Assembly (NCBI GenBank): GCA_027382625.1
Contig: JAJKFJ010022767.1
Coordinates: 1 to 64,000 of the forward strand
Direction of reading: 5' to 3'
DNA from: Tetmemena sp. SeJ-2015
Lineage: Eukaryota > Ciliophora > Spirotrichea > Sporadotrichida > Oxytrichidae
Length of the DNA: 64,000 nt
Position 1 is the stretch's first letter; each line of letters begins with the position of its first letter. The notes under the pieces are model-generated. The model worked only from the letters and a program-made list of their open reading frames with translations, did no database searches and was not told the origin of the DNA. Below, in pieces: positions 33,310 through 44,600 of the stretch. The translations under genes and the position numbers were made by a program.

Positions 33310-33465
33310 TCCTTACAACTTTTGTCTGGGAGCGCTCAGTAAAGAGTTATAAGCGACAAAAGTTTTAATGACGACGATGATGAGGATGAAGATGAGTGCG
33401 TGAGTCATATCTCGCTGAGAGGTTCTGTTGAGATGATTAAAGAAGAAACTCATATTTATTTTTGA
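33310..33465 (+). CDS. C-terminal exon with acidic tail
   Basis: After an AAG acceptor-like site the frame reads FLSLQLLSGSAQQRVISDKS followed by FNDDDDEDEDECVSHISLRG, SVEMIKEETHIYF, and ends at TGA 33463-33465. The acidic cluster and defined stop mark it as a C-terminus. It is probably the cytoplasmic tail of the gene starting at 31233 (same strand, 1.5 kb downstream), though the link is unproven. Confidence 0.45.
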
Positions 33466-33716
33466 TAAGATCGAACAAGATGCAGATCAGGGGTGTTTCT
33501 GCAATTTCAACTGTCACCATTTTGCAACTCGCCATTAATTATTTAAATCAATCATCGATTTTAATTAAAATTCCTACTATACTGAATTATTTTTCTTTAA
33601 AGATAATTGCTTTCTATCCCATTTCGATGTTTAATTATATATCTATTAAATTTATCTGATTTTTAATTAGGGTAGTTGAAATTTTTTTTTAATTATTAAT
33701 GAATGGTAAAATTATT

Positions 33717-34071
33717 ATTCTAACAATAAGGGTGGTAGTCAAAAGTGAAATTAACGGTAAGCAAGAGTGATCTGATTGTGGAATCGGCAAGTTCTGATGC
33801 GTGGCAGTTTGAAATTCTCACGTCTATTCTTATGAAGATCTATTTAAAAGTAGAAATTAAATCACACCTTAATAATTAAAAATCACATTTTCACATTGGA
33901 AGTTTAGACTATTGGAACATTTTGGGATTAGACTATTGGAACATTTTGATATAAATGTGATTATAAAAACAAGTTACTGATTTAATAGAGTGTAATTGTT
34001 CCAATAGTCTAAAAATGAATGGGAGTGGTTTGCACATTGAGAATAAGAAGGCGTAAAATTTAACATTAAAT
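33717..34071 (+). repeat. Left terminal inverted repeat of element 2
   Basis: Complementary to 35486-35845 with few differences. It includes two tandem copies of tagactattggaacatttt around 33906-33950 and a third attgttccaatagtcta unit at about 33997. Confidence 0.85.
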
Positions 34072-34125
34072 ATTCAACCAGACGATAAATGGTACAGGAT
34101 GGAACCTTTGCTATAATTATTTTCA

Positions 34126-35423
34126 ATGAGAACTCGTCCTAATCTAAGAAAGACCCAAAGGAATACCACATGAAAAAAGTCATTCTTCATGAGACTTGAA
34201 TCCATTAAGTCGAAAGCTCAAGCCGCTATCTTGTAAGAAGATCTCAAGAATGACTTTACGACATCTCGCAAACTATTATCTTCGAGACTCAACAAGACCA
34301 TCAATACTTCTTGGCCATCATTCTCAAGAACACTTCCTTCGGCCGCAGCAAGCATTACTTCTACTCATCAACATATAAGGGGAAGAAGGTCTTAAACAAT
34401 AAAGGAATCCTATGCCAGAGAATTAGCAGGAGCAATATCGCAAAAGCACTTTAACATAATGGTCCAGTCGTATTCTTGACAGGTAATGGGAAAGTCTTAT
34501 AAAGAGAGCTCAGAATAGTTATTATCGACGAGCTGAGATTGAATAGATGACCTAACTCTGAAGTGTCAAAAGAAGTGGAAGGGCAGAGTGCATAGCTACT
34601 TGGACATCTTCGATCAAAATAAAGACGACCCAGTAATAAGCGAGATGCTAGATTATCGCAAATGAAAATTGGAGACTCTCTTCTCTATGTACAGAAATAC
34701 AGGTGCCATACCAGAGGCTAAGTTATCTCATGCAGAGCAACTGCAACTGCTCCACTATCTAGAGTAGAGTTGCCACCGATAACTGGAAAGATGATAGAGG
34801 AATTCGGCCTAAAGGCTGCTCTTTAGGCCATTTATGAGGTGATAGTTAAAGAGAGCGACGCGAAGATGAAAGCTGAGTGGCTGCATGGAGAAAATTGAAC
34901 TGGAAAGACTTGCCTGGCAAGGTTATTGAAAAACATCTTTTGCACCGAGAGGCTCGAAGAGGTGACGGAAAACTTTTTCTGCACTAATCGAAAGCCGAGA
35001 AAACACTCACTCTGGCGATTCTGGATGAATTAAACAGCCCAATCTTTTTCAGCAACAAAGGAGTAGCCATAATGAAGCGCTTCCTTGAGGGTAATGGATA
35101 CGCCGTAAATGTAAAACATGGGCAAGCTAGCCAAAGATATAAAGGCTGTTCCATATTCATAACCACTAATAAAACGCACTTGGGGAAACTGCATGAGCTA
35201 GACAGAGGGGCCTTCAAAGCAAGGGTAAAGTTTATGAAAATAAAGAGAAGGAAGGGATGTGTCAAAAAGCCTTTTCCTTTCTGTGCTGAATAGTTAGTAG
35301 AGTACTTTGAGAAAAAGATGCTAGAGGAAGGGCTTCTGGAGAACAGAGTGGGAATGCAAGGGGACGGTCACAGACACAAATGAGGAAGATATGACTTAGC
35401 TTGATGACAAAGATTTTGTTTGA
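34126..35423 (+). pseudogene. SF3-type replication helicase (Rep-like), broken, element 2
   Basis: Homologue of the element 1 gene, on the same strand relative to the TIRs. Segments in order, in changing frames: KKDPKEYH; FLAIILKNTSFG; a P-loop at about 34884-34912 reading WLHGEN then a TGA in place of Gly, then TGKTCLARL; Walker B ILDELNSPIFF; MKRFLEGNGYAVNVKHG; motif C KGCSIFITTNK; and ELDRGAFKAR. The end, near TGA 35421-35423, is DDKDFV. At least two frame changes and TGA codons at 34671 and 34895 show decay. Comparison with element 1 shows that these TGA codons replace ordinary residues, so TGA is not a sense codon here. Confidence 0.6.
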
Positions 35424-35485
35424 GCGATTAAGAAAGAGTTACTTTCATTTTTGTTATTGAACTTTTAAGGCTTATCTAATTCAGC

Positions 35486-35845
35486 TATTTAATGTTAAAT
35501 ATTACGCCTTCTTATTCGCAATGTCCAAACCACTCCCACTCATTTTTAGACTATTGGAACAATTACACTCTATTAAATCAGTAACTTGTTTTTATAATCA
35601 CACTTATATCAAATTCCCACTAAAATGTTCCAATAGTCTAATCCCAAAATGTTCCAATAGTCTAAACTTCCAATGTGAAAATGTGATTTTTAATTATTAA
35701 GGTGTGATTTAATTTCTACTTTTAAATAGATCTTCATAAGAATAGACGTGAGAACTTTAAACTGCCACGCATCAGAACTTGCCAATACCACAATCAGATC
35801 ACTACCGTTAATTTCACTTTTGATTACCACCCTGATTTTTAGAAT
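35486..35845 (-). repeat. Right terminal inverted repeat of element 2
   Basis: Inverted copy of 33717-34071, with the same subterminal tagactattggaac units in reverse order. Confidence 0.85.
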
Positions 35846-37198
35846 ATTAGTTGTAATTTATATATAATTATATTAAAATAATAGACAGATTGCAAAATTC
35901 CAAATTGATTCTTAAAGTTAAATTAATTATTGAATTTATCTATTAAAATTAAAAATTGATTTAAATTAATTCGTTTAACAAATAGAAGTTAAAATAATGC
36001 TGCTTTCTTTTTATTTAGAGCAATAACAATAATTATAGTCATGAAACATATTATATATTAATTGAACTGAGTTTAAAAATTATTTAGTTTAATACAATTA
36101 ATAATCCTAATTAAATTCTTTATATTTATTTTTTTTAATTTAAATTAGGTTTTGGTGGTCCCTTTTTGATTTTTTTATAAAAAAAAAAATTAAACCTTTT
36201 AAAAAAAAAAACAAGTTTTTTAGTAAATTTATTAGATAAGTGCTGGTTTTGAAAATGATTTTTAATTTACATTCCTCAAATTTTATTTACTTTACCTTTT
36301 TCCTTACTAAATTTTCCTTTTTTTTAAAAAAAGAGAAATAATTTTTATTAGGAAAAAAATATAATTCAAAATATTTTATATAAATAAAAAATATTTTAAT
36401 TTAAATTTTAAAAATTTTTAAATAAAAGGGCCTTTTTAAAGAAATTTAAATTCTTTGATTTAAATTCTCAAAAAACATGGTATTTTTTTATATAAATAAA
36501 AATTTGATTAAAAATTTTTTAACCATAAAAAAAAAACAAAAAAAAAAAGGAAATTTACATTTTTTTTTAAAAATTAAATTTATTTTTTAAAATAAAGAAT
36601 ATTCCCTTAATAGACCCTTTGAATTTAAATTTGGACTAAAAACTGGTGTTTTGGATAATTTTTAGGCTAGATCACGATTTTCTTATTTTCATTAAAAAAG
36701 TGGATGACGCCGAAAGGCTCCCCTAGGTTTTTAAATGAAATTATATAAACTGCCCAATTAAAAACATAATAGTTTTAATAATTCTTTGAATAACCACTAG
36801 AAATCATATTGTTTACAATAAATAAAAGAATTTTTACTTTCTATTGCATTTATATTTTATTTTTTAATTAATAAATGTAATATAAAAAAAGTTATTATAC
36901 TTCTTTGGAAATTTTTTTATTTACTTGCTTTAAAATTAAATTATCTCGATTTTTGTTTTATGTATTATTTTAGCGAACGGGATTTAATTTAGCCTTATTT
37001 AAATGTTAAAATACGTACTATTCGTATGTTTTCTTCTTGAATCTTATTTAAATATTTAGATTTAATCCTATAAATTCAAGTTTAAAATTTATTATTTAAT
37101 CGCGTATTATGAATTAATCCATTCTATTTTTAAAGAGCAAACTGCCTAATAATAAAATATTAATTATTGATAAAAAATTAATTTTTTAGGATGAACTC
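35846..37198. other. AT-rich spacer
   Basis: No coding signal. 36120-36600 is dominated by A/T homopolymers of doubtful consensus quality. Confidence 0.5.
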
Positions 37199-37340
37199 AT
37201 ACCCAAGATATAACCAACAAATTGTTACCTTAGAATAAAGAGGACTAATCGAGAATTGAATCTGAATAATATTATGTTGTTGAGGGGGCTGCTATATATA
37301 TATATGATTATGAATAAAAGTCATATATTCTTTTTTGCTT
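37199..37340 (+). CDS. Exon-like island, unknown protein
   Basis: The open frame reads TQDITNKLLPQNKEDQSRIE and then SEQYYVVEGAAIYIYDYEQ. The EGAAIYIYD stretch resembles the GGAIY coil edge of the beta-helix islands, but a single weak match is not enough to assign it. Confidence 0.3.
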
Positions 37341-37857
37341 TCGCTCTAGAATATGCAGAGTAATTCAAACTCTACAAAGCTCCAAAGTCGCTTTTAATTA
37401 TTTAGAAAATCATCAAATTTAATTAAATTTTGATGCAATTATATTTATCTTATAATATAATAAAGTTAGGATGAATAAGCACAGCAAATAAAATTTTTCA
37501 AACTTAAAAAGCTAAATTATTGGGAACATCGAGGCAATTGTTTGAATAATTAGTTTTTCTAAAAATAAAATAAATTAGACAAGAAATATTTTTATTCTTC
37601 AATTTATAAATATTTATTTCCCATTATCTTGAAAGGATTATTCTCTAAAGTATAAAAGACTTTTTTTGATCTTCTAAAAAGATTGATAATGTAGAGTTAA
37701 AGAACTATTTTAAAATTTAAAAAAATTTTTAAATCTAAATTTTAAAACATGAATTTTAAAATTAATAGGTTAATCGGAAAAAAAAAGTTTTTGAAAAGAT
37801 TAAGCAACAAAAAAATTCCTTTTAAAAAAATTTAATTTTAAATTAAAAATTAATTAA
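37341..37857. other. AT-rich spacer
   Basis: No supported feature. Confidence 0.5.
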
Positions 37858-38410
37858 TTAAGGGAATTTAAAGGGCCCCCCGGGAAAAAAATTTGTCCCT
37901 GACGTCAATGATATTGGTGTGGCGCACTTATTGACGCACACCAAAACCCCCAGCCGAATAGGGGTATTAAAACGTTGGGACCCCCGCCACCTCACATTTC
38001 CCCAGCAGAAGCCCCCGGCTTTTGCAACCATCCAAAAAAACCTAAAAGGAGAAAAAAAACCCGGTTTGCTTGGGGCCGGGAACAAGTCGCTCTCCCTAAA
38101 GTTGGGGTTCGCCCGTCCAAACTGCTGGGGCTAAGGGGTTTGCCCTAGATACATCCCCCCACGCCTACAAGGATTAGGAGGGTGGAAATGGGAACCACTC
38201 ACCTTTAATTTTCTCTCCATGAGCAGCTTTAAACCCCCCTTCCCCCGGGGTTCGGCTGCCCTTTTCCCTTGCCTCTTTTAAAACAAATCACCCACCCGCC
38301 AATTTGGGGGAACCCAAAAAAAATAATTTCCAAAAAAAAAAGGGGGCCCCCCCCTTCCCCGGGAAAGGGGGGGGGGGAAACCGGTGCCTAGTGCCGGGGC
38401 GTGTCGTCCT
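37858..38410. other. GC-rich homopolymer patch, suspect sequence
   Basis: Abrupt switch to about 55-60% G+C with runs of c, g and a (for example a block of c's and g's at 38340-38380), then an equally abrupt return to AT-rich DNA. Open frames on both strands give Pro/Lys/Gly-rich low-complexity peptides. The texture matches 690-1340 and suggests a gap fill, foreign join or basecalling artefact. Confidence 0.55.
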
Positions 38411-40071
38411 GAATTTTTAACTTTCTAATTTTAATAATCCTTTTAAAATTAAAAAAAAATAAATAACGATAATTATTTTATTATTAAACATGAAAAGTAA
38501 GTCTTTGATAAATTATTTCTATTTTCTTACTTATTTTTTAGATTATTGTCAACGTTTAAAATAATTCGACATTAATATACTTTCTTAACAACGCGAGGAT
38601 CTTATATGACAGAATTATAAATAATTTTAATTATAAAATATTATATTTGGTATTTATTATAAGTGAAAATTAATGAGTAAAAAATCTTTTAAAATTTTAA
38701 GATTAAAAAAATAAGACAATTTTAAGCCAAACAGACTTCATTTAAACAAAATATAGTTACTAAATTTCTTTAATCTAAAATGAATTCAAAAACGGGATAA
38801 ATTAAGCTTATTTTGAGAATTAAGACTTAAATGAGTTACAAGAAGACTTCTATAGAATTTGAAATAATTTATGAATTAGTCTTATGAAGTTATTAAAATG
38901 CTCTCTAGATAAATAATAGGGAGAGAGGGTCTCATTTAGAATCTTTTGATTTTTATTAATGCTTGATGACAAATTATATAACTTCCACTTTATAGAGGAG
39001 ATCATTTTAAACATAAAAATTCGAAGTTAAGAAAGGGTGTTTCAGATTTTATATATAGAGTTTAATGAGTCTTGCAAAAATCTGGACTTTTGTAAAGAAA
39101 AGAAAGTGAATAGTTTGTTTCACTCTTCACTTAAATAATTTTTTTTTATTTTTGTGCCTAATCTTATTTTATTGATATGCAGAAGTCATCTCATATTTTT
39201 ATTTACTATTTATATATTATAGCTTAATAAAGGTTTAAGAAATATTGAGTTTTCCCTTTTAAAAAGGGAAATTTTTTTTTTAAACAGATTTAGAAAAAAA
39301 AATTAGTATAAATAAATTCTTCTAAATTCTTTGAATAAATTAAACTATAATCTTACATATAAATTAAAAAAATTTAAACCTTTAAGTAAATTTTAAATAT
39401 TAAATTACTATTTAACTTTATAAATTAATAAATTGATTATCCCTCTAATAAGAGAAGATGTAATATAAATTCTTTTTAATCCCAGATTTAGTTATTTTTA
39501 CTTATTACTGGCCTTATAAATGAGATTGTCTTGAGGATCCCTGTTGCTGCAAAGAATTAGCCCTGAGTTTACAAGCTTTATAGCAATATTCTTTAACAAT
39601 AAACTTATTCTATGAAAGAATTAAAGATTTTATCGTCAGTTTATAAATCAGAACAAATATTTATTCTAAGAATATTTTTATTCTATTTAAAAAAGGGTAA
39701 TTTTATTTTTTTTTTGATTATATTTTTAAAAATATTTTTCCTAAAGTTAATTAAAAATTTTATTAATTAAATTAATCTAATTATATTTAGGTTCATTGAA
39801 ATAAGTTTTGTATAGTTTAATTGAAAGATAATAAGGAGAACAAGCATTTTTTAATTTTATACCTTCTTCCAATTAAAATACCTAAAGGAATAAAATAATA
39901 TGTTGATACGGAGAGATTATAGCTATTAACTTAATTTAAATAAGGTTATAATAAATTCACCAAGATTTTATAGGGGAAAATATAAATTTTTTTTTAATAA
40001 GGGTTTTGAAAATTAATTGACAAATAGTGCAAGATGCAGCTGAATATATAAGGACAATTTTTTATTTTCAG
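38411..40071. other. AT-rich spacer
   Basis: No convincing coding segment, repeat or RNA gene. Confidence 0.5.
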
Positions 40072-40229
40072 TACCAAGTTAAAGAAAAAGAAAGTCAATA
40101 CTGAGCTTAGAAAAAGGATGAGATTTAAGAGAAATTAAACATCATCCTTTTCATAATATAGCCATCTTAAGGAGATCTATGATGCTATCAGAGCGAGAGA
40201 TAAAAAAAACTTAAGTTAGATTAAATGTT
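40072..40229 (+). CDS. Exon-like island, basic helical protein
   Basis: It follows a poly-T/TTTTCAG acceptor-like site. The open frame reads KLKKKKVNTELRKRMRFKRN, then SSFSQYSHLKEIYDAIRARD, a strongly basic helical peptide of the nucleic-acid-binding or nuclear-localisation type. TAA is read as Gln three times. No family recognised; ends approximate. Confidence 0.35.
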
Positions 40230-41284
40230 TTTTATTTATGAGAGTTTGCATGTGAATTTTAAAAAAACAAAATGCAAGACTGGAAAAAAGTTAGTTCATA
40301 ATCAATTTATATAACTTTACGAAAAGAGAATTTCAATTACATGTTAGTCAAACTAAAATCAGGCTAAAGTTAAAGGATTTAGAGGAAGAAAACATAAATT
40401 AAAGTGAAAAATTCCTAAATGAAATTAAAAATTATTCTAAAAAATCCCTGTTCAGTACATATTTAATACATTTTATTGTATTTTGGAAAATTAAATAAGC
40501 GATCATTGGTTCATATTCATTCTATATAAAGATAACTATAAAATAATTTAACGTCATCCTATGCTTATACAGTATTTTAATTAGCTGTTATAATTAATCA
40601 TACTCATCTTTATTTAAGTTTTCATTTTAATATTAAAATAAATAAATCATTTCAAATTAATTTTTTATTAATCTAAAATAATATTAAAAAATTCCTTATT
40701 TAAAATATTATTTAAAATAGATATATTTAAAGTAAGCTGATATAAATATCGTTATGTGAAGAAATGGACTAGATTAATATATTATGGATAAAATAATTAC
40801 TCTTAAATATCATTTATTAATTCCATGTATAATTTATTTGTTTTAAAACAATAAAGAAAGAAATAAATTAAATTTGAATAGTGCAAACGTCAATTTATTT
40901 AATTTTAGTTTATTTGTTCAAGAAATTATATAAGTGCTAAAGAGAAATATATTAAGAGAATCGTAGGTTATATTAATAAGATCAAAGCCCAATTCTTAAT
41001 AATCTATGTGAGAAAAGTTCTATTCATTAAACATCTCTAATTGGCTCATTCTGATTAAAAGTAATATTGATTGGTGTTTAATATTTAATTTAGAGATATA
41101 AACAATGGGGTGCAATAATATAGATAAAACCTTAACTTTTCCGATTTAATATACTTAAGAATTTAATGCGTGATCGAGGGTAATGAAAACTAAGATCAAG
41201 AATGAGCAGGTCTTTAAAAAGTGATATATAATAATTGGCTGATTAAATATAGCTTAAATTATTTATTAATGGTTGGAGAAGGCG
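40230..41284. other. AT-rich spacer
   Basis: No supported gene. 40265-40440 contains several short open stretches without clear character. Confidence 0.45.
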
Positions 41285-41655
41285 GTATGCAAATCTCCGT
41301 GAAGACCCTCACTTTAGGCCAAGGTTCTGAGTAGTATGTTTGAATGCCATCCTTAGGTCCTTTGTGTTAGCAGTTGAGTGTAGACTCCTTCTGAATATTA
41401 TATTCACTCTGGGTTTTTTGTTCTTATTGAAGATGTTTCTGATTACGAAAGTGCCAAAAGTGTTCATGACTTGAATTCTTTAGCTCAAATGTTTTAGTTG
41501 CAATCGTAGAAGCGTGCCTAATTGGAGTGAGTTTTACCTTCCTTGTCTTGGATCTTGGCTTTGAAAAAGTTAAGTTTTTGGGTTGTAGCGTTGAGTTTGT
41601 TTGCTCTCTTGATCTCCTTGTTCTTGATGTAGTGGAGGTCGTTAAGGCAGACATT
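41285..41655 (-). pseudogene. Ubiquitin-like gene remnant 1
   Basis: On the minus strand three frames together show ubiquitin landmarks. FKAKIQDKEG matches the conserved VKAKIQDKEG, and about 50 codons later YNIQKESTLN matches DYNIQKESTLHL. They lie in different frames, with an insertion between them. The stretch after KIQDKEG no longer reads IPPDQQRLIF. G+C content is higher than in the surroundings. A diverged ubiquitin-like protein broken by indels is the simplest reading. It shares a tail motif (tcatgaacacttttggca) with the remnant at 49690-49941, so the two are paralogues. Confidence 0.6.
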
Positions 41656-44600
41656 TAAATTAACAAATTAAGCAAAATTAAAACGTAATATATTAGGAGT
41701 ATCTAGTCAAAGAGCTCAATCAAATGTATTTCTAAGAATAACCTCTCACGATTTTCTTTTAGATTCTCTAGTATAATAAAGAACTATCACCCCTTCCTTT
41801 TCTTTTAAAGCCTGAGAATATCCTCATTAACGATGAAATTTAAGTTGCATTTAAGAATTGATTAATTTATATGATTCTCGATTCAAAACACTAAATTTCC
41901 TTTACTAGAGAAGCAGATTTGAATTTGGCAAGTATTTTTAAGCTAGTCAACTTTAAACAACAACAATATGGTAATCTGCTTGTTATTTTTTCGCCTTTTA
42001 TAATTATATTTTTAATTTTAATAAGCCTTTTATTAGAATAATGAAATATAAACTTTACAATTTCTTTATCTAGTGGCACAGCCTTAATATATTATATAAT
42101 TGATAATCAGTTTAAGTATAAAACTGGGCTACCTTATCTAAATTAAATTAAAATTATTGCCTTATTTCTGATATTGAAGTATATCATTCAAAGAATCTCA
42201 AATATAATATATATATTGCATTTTCATAAGATTATAATAATTAAATGTTTTTCAAATTTTATAAAACTCAAGCATCAAACAGTAATATATAGAAAATTTA
42301 AATATTAACTCAAGGTCTTTCTATATAAACTCCTGTAGAATAATTATGTTTTACCGAATTAATAAAAAATAAGATACATAATCAAATTAAAGAATCTCTT
42401 ATTCAAACAAATTTAAGAATTATTAAAATTTAATCAATGTAAATTAAAAATTATAATTTTTTATTTTTTATTTTTGCAAAATTATAAAAGAGAGTTTAAA
42501 TTTAAATCAGAAGTTCTAAACATTTTTTAGAGCTAATAAAGCAAATTTCACGTTTATTTTCTCATGATTTTCCTATTATGCATTTAGAATATTAAATTAT
42601 ATCATTTTAAATTCTTTCATTTACAATTTTTAGCAATTTTTATATAAATTATACCTAAATTATTAAGTATGAGTAATTTTAAGTAAAAAAAGTTTTTATT
42701 TTGCTGCATACATATGTCTCAAAACAAAAATATTGAGAAAATATATTGACAAATATAATTTTTTATATTTGAATTATAATAATTGTCTTCAAAAGTAAAA
42801 ATCAATTCCATATTACCCCCATTTACAAATATTTTCAATTTAAATTAAATTAAAATTATAAACTAAAGTTTGTGAAGCTCAATTTATTTTTGCTTTAATG
42901 ATGCAAACTTCTAGCGCTTAAAAAAATTATAAATTTAGATAATAAAAACAATAAAAATACTAATTATTTTATTTGAAGTAAAATTTTGCCAAAGATTTTT
43001 ATAGCTTAGCATAATTAATCATAAGAATTATTTTAGTCTTGCTTGATTAGATATTTAAATATGAATGTATTAGAAGACGAATTTATAATCCTTAATTGAT
43101 ATTTGTATTTATTCAATGATTAGATTAATTTATTAACATATTTAAATAAGATGGATTAAATATTCTATACAATAATAATTTATAGATTAATAACTAAAGT
43201 ATTAAAAATCTTATATTTAAATATAGACCATTGCTCTTAAAATAATTTATTTAATCTAAAATCTTATAAATTATGAATAAAATTGCTTTTTAATCAATTC
43301 ACCATGTTTATAGCAAGAATAATGTTAAAATAAAATAATATAATTTTCATAAATGAATTCACATTTGAATATTGTACAACATTGAATTCAAATATGAAAC
43401 GTCTTTTAATTAATTTGAATTATATTAAGAATACCTATTTAATAAATATCATTGGCGGCCTGATCTCTAAAGTTCCTAGCTTTAAGAATTATTAACGAAC
43501 TAAATTTAATCTCAACTGCAAAGTCTCCAATAGTCAAAAAAGTGGCAGTTTGCTTAATTAATTCTGTGACAGCAATATTAAAATTCAATTTAATAAACGA
43601 AATATAATCAAATAAATTAAATTTATAATATTTTCAAGAAAAGAATTTGTTGTGTGAATTATTGATTGAGAAGAAAAAAAACATTTATTAACAAGAAAAA
43701 TTTATTTTTTTAATTATCATTAAATTTAATAAAAAGAAAATCTTCATTAACCTCAAAATCTATAACAAAATTGTAATTTTATCATTGAATCTTTATCATT
43801 ATTTTCATATTCAGTTTAAATTTAAAGTTTTTTTATTTTAACTTTAAGTGAATTTATGGATTAACTTTTATTCTAATCAGGTTTAAAAATTTGTCACATC
43901 AAAGCTCATTTCTTTGTAAGTCTTTTTATGTTTTAAGAGTATAAATTATTTTATAAATTATGATTTAAATATTAATTATAAAGCTTTTAATTGAATGCTT
44001 AAATAAGCTATTTGATTGCTTCAAAAAGCTTTATTGTTAACATAAAAATACTTCTGCCTTATATCTTTATCCAAGTAGATGTGCCAAATTTCACTATTAA
44101 ATTCAATACAGAATTATTTTAATAAAAATAAATTACTTTAAAAGTATTCTCTAATATTTAATCCAGATTGTATTTGCTTAAATATACTTTTTCTTATTTT
44201 AAAGAATTTAACAGATCGCGGAGGGGAAAGTCTTTAGCAGAGATTTTAATTTAAATATTAAATCAAGGTATATCTTTATATAAATTAAATAATCATAATT
44301 ATTTTTAAGATAGAATAATCTAAAAAGCTAAAAAATGGAGAGGAAAAATAAAAAGAAACTCCTATTGAAACAAGATTTAGAAAGACTAAAATATTCAAGT
44401 GCAATCTTTTATTAAAATAAATATTAGGGATTAAATAAAAATTTAGTTTTTAGTGTTTAACATTTAAAAGTAAATTGTTAATAAATTATTATAGTTGACT
44501 AATTTATTATAAAAATTAATATAAAAGGCTCCTCTTGAAGTTTAGATTAAAAATTTTAAAGACATCTTCTTGGAGCTTACAAAGATAACTTCATATGTTT

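Larger units (their letters stand above)
33717..35845. mobile_element. Long-TIR element 2 with SF3-helicase gene
   Basis: A 2.1-kb unit has inverted repeats at 33717-34071 and 35486-35845. Tips read ATTCTAACAATAAGGGTGG on the left and its near-complement on the right, matching element 1. Both arms carry repeated tagactattggaac units, also present as CCAATAGTCTA in element 1. The central gene is homologous to that of element 1 but well diverged, so the two insertions are not recent copies of each other, while the arms within each element are nearly identical. Confidence 0.75.

Noticed and set aside
37858..38134. Overlapping open frames in the GC-rich patch
   Set aside because: Both strands are open by composition; there are no domains, and the bordering sequence suggests an artefact.
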